Source: Reinekea marinisedimentorum (GTDB lineage Bacteria > Pseudomonadota > Gammaproteobacteria > Pseudomonadales > Natronospirillaceae). Taken from it: a stretch of 64,000 nt of DNA. The DNA is taken from NCBI RefSeq assembly GCF_004341165.1, contig NZ_SLZR01000005.1, positions 1 to 64,000 on the forward strand. The letters are read 5' to 3'. The position numbers and the translations under genes were made by a program. This document shows, one piece after another, positions 1 to 7,947 of the stretch. How positions within the stretch are numbered: position 1 is the first letter of the stretch; every line of letters starts with the position of its first letter. A model generated the notes under the pieces. The model was not told the origin of the DNA. It did no database searches and worked only from the letters and a program-made list of their open reading frames with translations.

Positions 1-93
1 TCTACAAAGCAGTGTCAAAGCACTAAGGTCGGTCTCAGATTCACCTGGCTCTCGGAAAGTTATCAGCTAAACAACTTCCCTGGAGAGATACAA

Positions 94-203
94 GGCCGGG
101 CTTCAGCCCGACAAAGTCAGCCTAAGATGTAAAAGCAACCCTGTTGGCCTAAAGACCAACCTACAAACACACCTCACCCTGTAGGTCGGGCTTCAGCCCG
201 ACA
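94..203. repeat. Cluster of three REP-like palindromes
   Basis: Three short stem-loops lie in about 110 bp. Positions 96-110 and 185-202 share the core CGGGCTTCAGCCCG, the second being the perfect GTCGGGC-TTCA-GCCCGAC. Positions 143-160 read GTTGGCC-TAAA-GACCAAC, a related element in the opposite orientation. The flanking GTAGGT is also shared. They resemble the extragenic REP elements of many gammaproteobacteria. The rest of 1-294 holds no gene I can support. Confidence 0.7.
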
Positions 204-294
204 CCCGCCCGCGTTCCTTAAGCCCTCCCAAAAAAATGAATTTTTCCGGGATTAAGCTGTCCAACTTCCCACATCAGCAACTAACCCTCCCACT

Positions 295-1023
295 ATGAAA
301 AAACTCACCACAATCCTCGCCACCCTGCTCACCAGCACCCTGATACACGCCCAGGAATTCCAAAGCGAAGCCACCGCCAGCGTGGTGATAGAAATGTTCA
401 CCTCTGAAGGTTGCAGCAGCTGTGTACCGGCCGATAAGTGGATGGGAACCCTCACGGAACACCCGGCGCTGTTTTCCAGCATTGTGCCAATGGCTTTCCA
501 CGTCGATTACTGGGATTACATTGGCTGGATAGATCCGTTGGCTAAACGCGAGTACAGCCAACGTCAGCGCGCCTACCAAACGACCGGGGCAATTCACTCG
601 GTTTACACACCAGGGTTTGTAGCCAACGGGAAGGAGTGGCGGGATTGGTTTTTTGACCGCAGCGCTATTCCCGAACAACCCCAGGCAACCCCCGGTGTTT
701 TGCGCGGCACGCTCGCAGATGAAACCCTAACGGTCACCTTTGATACCACCGAGCCATTGCAGCTGAACATGGCGTATCTGGGCATGGGCCTGAGCAACGA
801 TATCACCGCCGGTGAGAACAGAAACCTGACGCTGCACCATGATTTTGTGGTGCTTAAACACTGGCGCAGCCGGCAGTCTGATTTAACAGACAACACCCGA
901 ACCTGGGTAGCCTCTTTGCCCGAAATACCGCAGGCTTCTCAGCAACGAACGGCATTGGTTATATGGCTTGCAGAGCGCGGCTCTGATGCCCCGATTCAGG
1001 CAACGGGCACCTACATCGATTAA
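295..1023 (+). CDS. Secreted DUF1223 family protein (thioredoxin-like)
   Basis: The 242-residue product begins with a signal peptide of about 19 residues ending in an HA-QE type cleavage site. It continues with the DUF1223 pattern: a beta strand, then FTSEGCSSC with a CxxC at residues 40-43, then HVDYWDYIGW. DUF1223 proteins are exported proteins with a thioredoxin-like fold whose substrate is unknown. The CSSC motif suggests thiol-disulfide or metal chemistry in the periplasm (inference). The start is the first ATG before the signal peptide; no clear Shine-Dalgarno is visible. It stands alone between REP elements and the nrdA leader. Confidence 0.85.
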   Translation: MKKLTTILATLLTSTLIHAQEFQSEATASVVIEMFTSEGCSSCVPADKWMGTLTEHPALFSSIVPMAFHVDYWDYIGWIDPLAKREYSQRQRAYQTTGAIHSVYTPGFVANGKEWRDWFFDRSAIPEQPQATPGVLRGTLADETLTVTFDTTEPLQLNMAYLGMGLSNDITAGENRNLTLHHDFVVLKHWRSRQSDLTDNTRTWVASLPEIPQASQQRTALVIWLAERGSDAPIQATGTYID

Positions 1024-1086
1024 ACAAACAGGCTTGTGTGGCACTGCGTTTGCCACCTCCTACAAAGGTCGCAATATCTGCCAAAA

Positions 1087-1133
1087 CACCCATATATGGT
1101 TTGACTAAAGCCAAACACCACCATATCTTGTGC
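1087..1133 (+). promoter_or_regulatory. nrdAB promoter with two NrdR boxes
   Basis: TTGACT at 1101-1106 and TATCTT at 1124-1129 form a -35/-10 pair with a 17-bp spacer, placing transcription start near 1136. Two 16-bp elements resembling the NrdR consensus (C-w-A-t-A-T-a-T-w-G core) lie at 1087-1102 and 1118-1133. Their starts are exactly 31 bp apart, about three helical turns, which is the usual NrdR spacing. Box 1 overlaps the -35 and box 2 the -10, so binding would block RNA polymerase. NrdR represses ribonucleotide reductase operons when dATP is high. The box assignment is by eye. Confidence 0.7.
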
Positions 1134-1195
1134 GCATTCTCATCGACGGTTCTTCAGCCACCGGCATTTGTGGCTGAAAGTAAACCCGCGCTAAG

Positions 1196-1350
1196 TTCTA
1201 AGTATGCGCATGTTTATTCGGGAATTCGGTGCAAATCCGAAGCTGCCCCCGCAACTGTAAGGGTTGAGCAAGGCTTAAGTATTTAACCACTGAGGACGCC
1301 CTCGGGAAGGTTTAAGCCACGCGTCGACGCCCAAGCCAGGAGACCTGCCG
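1196..1350 (+). ncRNA. Cobalamin (AdoCbl) riboswitch
   Basis: Canonical blocks appear in order. The GGTGCAAATCC and GCTGCCCCCGCAACTGTAA segments lie in 1228-1260, followed by CCACTG and GGGAAGG. The diagnostic B12 box AGCCAGGAGACCTGCC is at 1334-1349. The element lies 60 bp after the inferred transcription start and about 130 nt before nrdA. Cobalamin riboswitches normally shut off the downstream gene when adenosylcobalamin is plentiful. In front of a class Ia ribonucleotide reductase this implies that a B12-dependent isoenzyme exists elsewhere in the genome (inference). The exact 5' border is approximate. Confidence 0.95.
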
Positions 1351-1361
1351 CGATGACCATG

Positions 1362-1485
1362 CGATTAGTGTTAATCGTTGTGTTTAACATCGGGCGGGGT
1401 GATCCGATACAAGTGAACGCGTCTACGTTTTCTCTTGTCATGTGACATTGTCACATGCCCTGCCTTGTTCTGGAGAAACAAGGTG
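1362..1485 (+). promoter_or_regulatory. nrdA leader hairpins (putative expression platform)
   Basis: Four stem-loops follow the riboswitch aptamer: CGATTA/TAATCG (1362-1377), ATCGG/CCGAT (1389-1408), a perfect 8-bp stem CATGTGAC/GTCACATG with a 3-nt loop (1439-1457), and CCTTGTT/AACAAGG (1463-1483). The last hairpin holds the Shine-Dalgarno GGAG (1472-1475) in its loop, and its 3' strand runs into the GTG start codon. None is followed by a U-run. Control is therefore more likely at ribosome access than by intrinsic termination (inference). Confidence 0.5.
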
Positions 1486-3753
1486 AACCTGCAAATTCAA
1501 AAAAGAGACGGCCGTCTCGAACCCCTGCAATTAGAAAAAATCCACAAGGTGCTCGATTGGGCACAATCAGGCCTGAGCAAGGTGTCTGTTTCGGAAGTGG
1601 AACTGAAAGCAAAAATCCAGTTCTACGATGGCATGACCACCACCGAAATTCATGAAATGCTGATCCGCTCGGCAGCCGATTTAATCAGCGAGCAGCAACC
1701 GGACTACCAGTATTTTGCAGCCCGCCTGGCCATTTTCCATATGCGCAAACAGGCCTTTGGCCAGTTTGAGCCACCGCACGTGTTTGATTTGGTCGCCAAG
1801 TTGGTGGCCGAAAAACGCTACGACCCCATTCTGCTGAAAACTTATAACGAAGAAGACTGGAATGAACTGAACGACGTGCTCGATCACAGCCGCGATCTAA
1901 ACTTTGCCTACGCCGGTGTTAAACAGCTTCAGGGTAAATATCTGGTGCAGGATCGCGTGACCGGGCAGATTTTCGAATCGCCGCAGTTTGTTTACCTGCT
2001 GATTGGTGCCTGCCTGTTTTCCGGTTACCCACAAGCTGAGCGTCTGCACTATGTGAAGCGTTTCTATGAGGCGGCGTCCACTCATAAGTTCTCGCTGCCG
2101 ACGCCGATTATGGCCGGCGTGCGCACACCGACACGCCAGTTCTCTTCGTGCGTACTCATTGAATGCGACGACACCCTGGATTCCATCAACGCCACGACGT
2201 CCAGTATCGTCAATTACGTCAGCCAGCGCGCGGGCATTGGCATTAACGCCGGGCGCATTCGCGGTTTAGGCTCACCCATTCGCGGTGGCGAGGCGTTCCA
2301 CACTGGCTGCATTCCGTTTTACAAACTGTTCCAGTCGGCCGTGAAGAGTTGTTCACAGGGTGGTATTCGCGGTGGTGCGGCCACCATGTTTTACCCGCTG
2401 TGGCACATAGAAGTGGAAGACCTGCTGGTACTGAAAAACAACCGCGGCGTTGAAGAAAACCGCGCCCGCCATCTGGATTACGGCGTGCAGCTGAGCAAGC
2501 TGATGTATCAGCGATTGATTCAGGATGGTCATATCTCGCTGTTCAGCCCGAGCGAAGTCCCCGGCCTGTACGATGCGTTTTTTGCCGATCAGAAAACGTT
2601 TGAAGCGCTGTACGTTCAGTATGAAAACGACCCGGCCATCCGCAAGCGCAAGGTCAAAGCCAAAGAACTGTTTTCACTGCTGATGCAAGAGCGCGCCTCC
2701 ACCGGCCGTATTTATATTCAGAACGTAGATCACTGCAACGAGCATGGCCCGTTCGACCCGGCCAAAGCGCCGGTACGCCAGTCTAACCTGTGTATGGAAA
2801 TCGCCTTGCCGACAAAACCATTGCAGGATTTAAACGATGAACAGGGTGAAATTGCCTTGTGCACGCTGGCAGCAATCAATTTAGGCGCGTTAACGTCGCT
2901 GGATGACATCGACGATTCTGCTGATATTCTGGTGCGCGCACTCGATGCCCTGCTCGACTACCAGAACTACCCGGTAAAGGCGGCAGAAATCTCCACCATG
3001 AAGCGCCGCCCACTGGGCATTGGTGTCATCAACTACGCCTACTATCTGGCGAAACACGGTGCCAGATACGGCGACGAAAAGGCCCGCGATTTAACCCACC
3101 AAACCTTTGAGCGCCTGCAATATGCGCTGCTGCAAGCCTCGAATAAACTGGCCATCGAACAGGGTGCCTGCGAAGGCTTTAGCGATACCAAACTGGCCAG
3201 CGGCAGCCTGCCGGTTGATCACTACAAAGCCGAAGTGGATGGCCACTGCAACACCGCCCTGCTGTGCGATTGGGATGCCCTGCGCAAAAGCATTGTTACC
3301 CATGGTGTACGCAATTCAACGCTCTCGGCACTGATGCCATCAGAAACCTCAGCGCAGATTGCCAACGCCACCAACGGCATTGAACCGCCACGGGCACTGG
3401 TGAGCATTAAGGCCTCCAAAGACGGCGTACTGAAACAGGTAGTGCCGGAAATCGAAACCCTGGCCGCCAGCTACGACACTCTGTGGCAACAAAACGGCAA
3501 CACCGGCTACCTGACTTTGGTGGCGATTATGCAGAAGTTTGTTGATCAGGCGATTTCCGCCAACACCAGCTATCAGCCCGATCTGTACGCAGACCGAAAG
3601 GTGCCAATGCAGCTGTTGCTGGGTGATTTACTCACTGCCTACAAGCTGGGTGTAAAAACGCTGTACTACCACAACACCCGTGATGGCTCGCAAGCCAACC
3701 ACCTGCAGGAACAGGCCGCTTCCAGCTGTGAATCCGGCGCGTGCGCTATTTAA
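1483..3753 (+). CDS. nrdA: Class Ia ribonucleoside-diphosphate reductase, alpha subunit
   Basis: NrdA reduces ribonucleoside diphosphates to deoxyribonucleotides. The 756-residue protein (E. coli NrdA has 761) has an N-terminal ATP-cone of about 90 residues starting NLQIQKRDG. Visible active-site elements are Cys in FSSCVLIECDD, the N-x-C-x-E triad in SNLCMEI, the partner Cys in EIALCTL, the radical-transfer tyrosines in LYYHNTRDG, and the C-terminal redox pair CESGACAI. GTG at 1483 is chosen because GGAG lies 7 nt upstream and the N terminus matches NrdA; an in-frame TTG at 1435 lies inside the leader hairpin. It is cotranscribed with nrdB behind NrdR boxes and a cobalamin riboswitch. Confidence 0.97.
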   Translation: MNLQIQKRDGRLEPLQLEKIHKVLDWAQSGLSKVSVSEVELKAKIQFYDGMTTTEIHEMLIRSAADLISEQQPDYQYFAARLAIFHMRKQAFGQFEPPHVFDLVAKLVAEKRYDPILLKTYNEEDWNELNDVLDHSRDLNFAYAGVKQLQGKYLVQDRVTGQIFESPQFVYLLIGACLFSGYPQAERLHYVKRFYEAASTHKFSLPTPIMAGVRTPTRQFSSCVLIECDDTLDSINATTSSIVNYVSQRAGIGINAGRIRGLGSPIRGGEAFHTGCIPFYKLFQSAVKSCSQGGIRGGAATMFYPLWHIEVEDLLVLKNNRGVEENRARHLDYGVQLSKLMYQRLIQDGHISLFSPSEVPGLYDAFFADQKTFEALYVQYENDPAIRKRKVKAKELFSLLMQERASTGRIYIQNVDHCNEHGPFDPAKAPVRQSNLCMEIALPTKPLQDLNDEQGEIALCTLAAINLGALTSLDDIDDSADILVRALDALLDYQNYPVKAAEISTMKRRPLGIGVINYAYYLAKHGARYGDEKARDLTHQTFERLQYALLQASNKLAIEQGACEGFSDTKLASGSLPVDHYKAEVDGHCNTALLCDWDALRKSIVTHGVRNSTLSALMPSETSAQIANATNGIEPPRALVSIKASKDGVLKQVVPEIETLAASYDTLWQQNGNTGYLTLVAIMQKFVDQAISANTSYQPDLYADRKVPMQLLLGDLLTAYKLGVKTLYYHNTRDGSQANHLQEQAASSCESGACAI

Positions 3754-3791
3754 TTTTTTAAGCAAATAACGAATTTAATTTGGAGAGCACC

Positions 3792-4904
3792 ATGGCTTAC
3801 CAATCTTTTAACCAGAAGCGTTTCGATGCCTTCACACAGCCCATGTTCTGTGGCGAGCAGGTGAACGTTGCCCGATACGACCAACAACGCTACCCGGTTT
3901 TTGAGCAGCTGATTGAAAAACAGCTATCGTTTTTCTGGCGACCGGAAGAAGTCGATTTGCAGCGTGACCGCAAAGACTTTATCGCCCTGCCGGAAAACGA
4001 AAAGCACATTTTCCTCAGTAACCTGAAGTACCAGACGCTGCTCGATTCTGTACAGGGGCGTTCACCGAACATGGCGTTTTTACCCATCGTCAGCCTGCCG
4101 GAACTGGAAACCTGGATAGAAACCTGGGCATTCAGCGAAACAGTCCATTCACGTTCGTACACCCACATTATCCGCAACATTGTCACCGAGCCGAACCTGA
4201 TTTTTGAAGACATTATTGAAACGCCGGAGATTATCGAACGCGCGGAAACCATTTCGGATTATTACGATCAGCTGATCAATGCCATTCAGCGTTACCAGTC
4301 TGCCGATGACGGCACGCAAACCAAAGAGCAGCTGCGCAACATTAAACGCCTGTTGTTGCTGACTATGGTTTCGGTCAACGTGCTGGAAGCCATCCGCTTT
4401 TACGTCAGCTTTGCCTGCAGCTTTGCCTTTGCCGAAGGCGCAAAAATGGAAGGCAACGCCAAGCTGATTAAACTGATCGCGCGCGATGAAGCCTTGCATT
4501 TAAGCGGCACGGAATTCATCCTTCGCCAATGGCGCAGCGGCATGGACGACCCGGACATGCGTGATCTGTTTGAGCAGGAAAAAGACACCATCACCAGCCT
4601 GTTCCGCGATGCAGCCGAGCAGGAGAAGGCCTGGGCCAACTACCTGTTTAAAGATGGCTCGATGATTGGCCTGAACGCCAATATACTGCACCAGTACATT
4701 GAGTATCTGACCGATGAACGTCTGAAAGCCGTCGGTTTAGCGCCTATGTATCAGCGGGCCGATAACCCGCTGCCGTGGATGAACAACTGGCTGAGCAACG
4801 ACCATGTCCAGGTTGCACCGCAGGAAGTTGAAATTTCCAGCTACCTTGTCGGGGCTATTAAGAGTGATATCGATATGGATGCGTTGTCATCGTTTGAGTT
4901 ATAA
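3792..4904 (+). CDS. nrdB: Class Ia ribonucleoside-diphosphate reductase, beta subunit
   Basis: NrdB carries the diiron-tyrosyl radical that starts catalysis in NrdA. The 370-residue sequence is close to E. coli NrdB throughout. It contains [18 protein letters not shown] with the iron-ligand Asp, and [13 protein letters not shown] with Glu and His ligands plus the radical Tyr. The second ligand set is in [10 protein letters not shown] and ARDEALH. The start ATG at 3792 has GGAG about 6-9 nt upstream; an in-frame TTG at 3780 overlaps that Shine-Dalgarno and is rejected. It follows nrdA by 38 nt. A strong intrinsic terminator follows the gene. Confidence 0.97.
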   Translation: MAYQSFNQKRFDAFTQPMFCGEQVNVARYDQQRYPVFEQLIEKQLSFFWRPEEVDLQRDRKDFIALPENEKHIFLSNLKYQTLLDSVQGRSPNMAFLPIVSLPELETWIETWAFSETVHSRSYTHIIRNIVTEPNLIFEDIIETPEIIERAETISDYYDQLINAIQRYQSADDGTQTKEQLRNIKRLLLLTMVSVNVLEAIRFYVSFACSFAFAEGAKMEGNAKLIKLIARDEALHLSGTEFILRQWRSGMDDPDMRDLFEQEKDTITSLFRDAAEQEKAWANYLFKDGSMIGLNANILHQYIEYLTDERLKAVGLAPMYQRADNPLPWMNNWLSNDHVQVAPQEVEISSYLVGAIKSDIDMDALSSFEL

Positions 4905-4931
4905 ACGACCGCAGTGACACCTATCGAACAG

Positions 4932-4954
4932 AAGCGAGCATTGGCTCGCTTTTT
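4932..4954 (+). terminator. Intrinsic terminator between nrdB and cobU
   Basis: An 8-bp stem AAGCGAGC/GCTCGCTT with loop ATTG runs into a short T tract. It lies 27 nt after nrdB and 23 nt before cobU, in the only gap between the reductase and cobalamin genes, so it should limit or meter readthrough into the cob genes. Confidence 0.8.
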
Positions 4955-4977
4955 CATTTATCAGAATCAAGGAAATC

Positions 4978-5484
4978 ATGGCAAACATTACCCTGATCAC
5001 CGGCGGTGTAAAATCCGGCAAAAGCCGCCTGGCCATGCGCCTGCTCGAAGAGGCCACCGACAGCCCCTGTCTTGTCGCCACCGCCCGCCGTACCGATGCC
5101 GAAATGAACAGACGCATCGAGCACCATATAGCCTCGCGCGGCGAGCACTGGCAATGCATTGAAACACCGCTAGAATTACCTGAAACTCTAACCGAATTTC
5201 AGGGTGCCGTTGTTGTCGATTGCCTGGGTACCTGGGTGACCAACCTGCTGATTGAAACGCCCGGCCAACTTGAACAGCGCATCCAGGATTTCACCGCAGC
5301 CCTGCAGCAGCGAACGCAGCCTACCCTGCTGGTCAGTAACGAATGCGGCCTGGGTGTGATCGGTGCCGATGCACTGACGCGCCGCTTTGTGGATGAGCTT
5401 GGTCTGCTGAATCAGCAGGTTGCCGGCTTGGCCGACCGGGTGTGCTTCTGTGTTTCCGGGTTGGAGCACTGGATCAAAACTTAA
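4978..5484 (+). CDS. cobU: Adenosylcobinamide kinase / adenosylcobinamide-phosphate guanylyltransferase
   Basis: CobU phosphorylates adenosylcobinamide and then transfers GMP to it in late cobalamin assembly and salvage. The 168-residue protein starts with a Walker A P-loop, GGVKSGKS, at about residues 9-16. It continues with ATARRTDAEM and the VVDCLGTWVTNLL block typical of the family, and the C-terminal SNECGLGVIGAD motif. Length is slightly below the usual 180 residues. AAGGA lies upstream of the ATG. It is the first of four tightly packed cob genes (U, T, S, C), which have no separate riboswitch; expression probably depends on readthrough from the nrdAB leader or an unrecognised internal promoter. 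Confidence 0.95.
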   Translation: MANITLITGGVKSGKSRLAMRLLEEATDSPCLVATARRTDAEMNRRIEHHIASRGEHWQCIETPLELPETLTEFQGAVVVDCLGTWVTNLLIETPGQLEQRIQDFTAALQQRTQPTLLVSNECGLGVIGADALTRRFVDELGLLNQQVAGLADRVCFCVSGLEHWIKT

Positions 5485-5536
5485 CCGACAGAATTTTTTT
5501 TGCCTGCTAAAACCGCAACCTCATTTAGGGACAACG

Positions 5537-6547
5537 ATGACTAAGAACGACCTGAAAATAGAAATTCTTCATAAAATCAACAACAAGACCAAGCCACCGG
5601 GCTCGCTGGGCCAAATAGAAGAGATTGCCCTGCAGGTAGGCATGGCGCAGAAGACCGAAGTACCTAAGGTAGATAAACCTCAGGCATTGGTTTTTGGGGC
5701 CGATCACGGCGTATGCGCCGAAGGTGTCAACCCCTTCCCGCAGAAGGTCACCGAACTGATGATGGCTAACTTCTCCGCCGGCGGTGCCGCGATGAACGTA
5801 TTCTGCCGCAGCAATGATATTCCATTGCAGATTGTGAACCTTGGCATCGTAAACCCTGAAGCCAAATGGCCCAACGTACTTGATAAAACCATTGCCGCCG
5901 GCACTAAAAACCTGCGCCGTGAGCCTGCCATGAGCATGATAGAGTGCGAACGCGCGATGGCGGTGGGTGAACAGCTGGCACGCGATGCCGTTGCAACCGG
6001 CTGCAACCTGCTGATTATCGGCGAAATGGGGATTGGCAACACAACGAGCGCCTCGGCACTGCTTTCTGCACTGACGGCACAAAGTGCCGAATTTACCGTT
6101 GGACCGGGCACCGGTGCCAGCCCGGAGCAGATAGAAACCAAAATCACCGTGATCAATGAGGCGCTGAAACGCTGCCAAAGCACCGATCCGCTGACCATCC
6201 TTGCCGAAGTGGGCGGTTTTGAAATTGCGGCTATGGTGGGTGTGTTGCTTACCGCTGAAGATCTGGGCTGCGTTGTCATGGTTGATGGCTTCATCTCCAC
6301 CGCGGCCGCTCTGGTTGCCTTTAAGCATCAGCCGAGTGCCCGCGACTACTGGCTGTTCAGTCACGCCTCTGCCGAACCGGCGCACCAGCTGATGATCATT
6401 GAGCTGGATGCAAAACCGATTCTGAACCTGTCGTTACACCTCGGCGAAGGCACCGGTGCAGCACTCGCCTACCCCTTGGTTAAGTGTGCAGTGGCCATGC
6501 TCAATGAAATGGCGACCTTTCAGTCGGCCGGCATCATCACTGAATGA
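5537..6547 (+). CDS. cobT: Nicotinate-nucleotide--dimethylbenzimidazole phosphoribosyltransferase
   Basis: CobT makes alpha-ribazole phosphate from nicotinate mononucleotide and dimethylbenzimidazole, activating the lower ligand of B12. The 336-residue protein has the family blocks KPPGSLG near residues 18-24, ADHGV, GEMGIGNTTSASA, GPGTG, and LHLGEGTGA. The last carries the likely catalytic Glu at about residue 304. ATG at 5537 has AGGG 6 nt upstream and matches the family start. An in-frame upstream extension to 5420 overlaps cobU and is not family-like. The stop overlaps the cobS start as ATGA, indicating translational coupling. Confidence 0.96.
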   Translation: MTKNDLKIEILHKINNKTKPPGSLGQIEEIALQVGMAQKTEVPKVDKPQALVFGADHGVCAEGVNPFPQKVTELMMANFSAGGAAMNVFCRSNDIPLQIVNLGIVNPEAKWPNVLDKTIAAGTKNLRREPAMSMIECERAMAVGEQLARDAVATGCNLLIIGEMGIGNTTSASALLSALTAQSAEFTVGPGTGASPEQIETKITVINEALKRCQSTDPLTILAEVGGFEIAAMVGVLLTAEDLGCVVMVDGFISTAAALVAFKHQPSARDYWLFSHASAEPAHQLMIIELDAKPILNLSLHLGEGTGAALAYPLVKCAVAMLNEMATFQSAGIITE

Positions 6548-7281
6548 TTCGCGACTTCCTGCTGGCGCTGGGCTTCTTTACCCGTATTCCGGTGCCGGCA
6601 CACCCCAATTACAGCGATGACGCCATGCGCCGCAGCGCGCTCTACTACCCGTTGGTTGGCTTGTTCGTGGGTGCCCTGCTTGCTGCCATCTACGGGTTTG
6701 CTCAGCTGTTCTGGTCTGTAGAGGTTTCCGTACTGCTTACCCTGAGCGCAGGCTTTCTGCTCACCGGCGGCTTTCATGAAGACGGCTGGGCCGATACCTT
6801 CGATGGCTTCGGCGGCGCGTTCAATAAAGAGCGTAAGCTCGACATTATGACCGACTCGCGCCTGGGCACCTATGGCAGCCTGGCACTGTGGGCCATGCTC
6901 AGCCTGAAGGCCTTCACTCTGTTTGAACTGCTGCCCCAGGCTGGCGTGATCTGCCTTATCGTCGCCCATTGCCTGAGCCGATGGTCATCGATGACAGCAA
7001 TGGTGTTTGCCGATTATGTGCGGGTAAACCCAAGCAAGGCCAAACCGGTGGTTTCGCAAATGAGTTTCGGTCGCTGGCTGGCGGCCCTGCTGTTCAGCCT
7101 GCCGGCGCTGGTCTTTGTTCCACTGCACATAGCACTGGTGCTCACAGTAACTGCACTGATTGTGGCAGCGCTGTGGATCTGGCAGACGCGGCGACAGATT
7201 GGTGGTTACACCGGCGATACCATGGGTGCCGGCCAACAGCTGGCAGAGCTTGCGCTCTACCTGGTGTGGCTGTGTTTCTGA
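6544..7281 (+). CDS. cobS: Adenosylcobinamide-GDP ribazoletransferase (cobalamin synthase)
   Basis: CobS is the inner-membrane enzyme that joins AdoCbi-GDP with alpha-ribazole (phosphate) to complete adenosylcobalamin. The 245-residue protein begins LGFFTRIPVP, typical of CobS. It carries the acidic, metal-binding GFHEDGWADTFDGFGG block at about residues 78-93, and further hydrophobic helices make it polytopic. The C terminus has GGYTGDTMGA, a conserved family end block. Its ATG overlaps the cobT stop by 4 nt, and its own 3' end overlaps the next gene. Confidence 0.95.
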   Translation: MIRDFLLALGFFTRIPVPAHPNYSDDAMRRSALYYPLVGLFVGALLAAIYGFAQLFWSVEVSVLLTLSAGFLLTGGFHEDGWADTFDGFGGAFNKERKLDIMTDSRLGTYGSLALWAMLSLKAFTLFELLPQAGVICLIVAHCLSRWSSMTAMVFADYVRVNPSKAKPVVSQMSFGRWLAALLFSLPALVFVPLHIALVLTVTALIVAALWIWQTRRQIGGYTGDTMGAGQQLAELALYLVWLCF

Positions 7282-7787
7282 TCCGTCACGACGCCGTTGC
7301 CGTCCGCGGCATCTGCTACGGCCAAACCGACATCGATGCCGCCATCGCCTACACCGAGAGCGCGCAAAAGGTGAAGGCTCACTTACCGGCAACGCCCGCA
7401 GTGGTTTACAGCAGCCCGCTTAAACGCTGCGCCAAACTGGCCGAAGCCTGCTTTCCTGCTCAACACATCGCGTTCAGCCCCGAGCTGATGGAAGTAAACT
7501 TTGGTGACTGGGAAATGAAACCCTGGAGTGAAATAAGCCGCGCCAGCATCGACCGCTGGGCACAATCGCCTACCAGCTTTCAGTTCCCGAACGGTGAGCA
7601 CTTACTCGCCTTTCAGCACCGGGTTGAAGCGATCTATACCGAACTAACCGGCCTGCCGCAGGATACCTGTGTGTTTACTCACGGCGGGGTCATTCGGCTG
7701 ATGCAGGCGCTGCGCGCCAATGAGCCCTGGCAGAACTGGCTGCAAACACCGGCACCCTTCGCCGGGGTGGTTGAATTAACTGGCTAG
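7266..7787 (+). CDS. cobC: Alpha-ribazole phosphatase-like histidine phosphatase
   Basis: This protein of about 173 residues is in the histidine phosphatase superfamily. An FLIRHDAVAV block carries the phosphate-binding Arg-His near the N terminus. YSSPLKRCAKLA holds the second Arg, FGDWEMKPW matches the CobC pattern, and VFTHGGVIRL has the second catalytic His. Position after cobS supports alpha-ribazole-5'-phosphatase (CobC) over other members. GTG at 7266 or 7272 is the likely start, overlapping cobS by 10-16 nt. RHD replaces the commoner RHG, a tolerated change. A longer in-frame reading back to 6969 lies inside cobS and is discarded. Confidence 0.85.
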   Translation: MAVFLIRHDAVAVRGICYGQTDIDAAIAYTESAQKVKAHLPATPAVVYSSPLKRCAKLAEACFPAQHIAFSPELMEVNFGDWEMKPWSEISRASIDRWAQSPTSFQFPNGEHLLAFQHRVEAIYTELTGLPQDTCVFTHGGVIRLMQALRANEPWQNWLQTPAPFAGVVELTG

Positions 7788-7909
7788 AACGGAAAAGAGA
7801 TGTCAGCCAATTGCCTGTACAACCCAATGACTGGTTCGAATGAACGGTCAACTTTTAAAGTTTAGCGCTTAGCCAACAATTGAATTTCTGTTAGACTGCC
7901 GCGCCCGCC

Positions 7910-7915
7910 TATAAT
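7910..7915 (+). promoter_or_regulatory. Possible -10 element
   Basis: A perfect TATAAT lies 33 bp before the PTPS-like start. The best -35 is a weak TTCTGT at 7886-7891, 18 bp upstream. The 160-bp gap after cobC suggests a new transcription unit starts here. Confidence 0.4.
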
Positions 7916-7947
7916 GGCTAAAACAGCAACCGGAGCATGCCAGAACC

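Noticed and set aside
1038-1286. 82-codon plus-strand reading frame over the nrdAB leader
   Set aside because: It runs across the NrdR boxes, the promoter and the riboswitch aptamer; no ribosome site and no protein-like composition.
1439-1457. Hairpin CATGTGAC/GTCACATG as an intrinsic terminator
   Set aside because: It is followed by CCCTGCC, not a T tract, so termination is unlikely.
5525-6385. 286-codon minus-strand frame opposite cobT
   Set aside because: It is fully antisense to cobT, whose frame carries clear family motifs; the antisense translation is His/Gly/Arg-rich with no domain.
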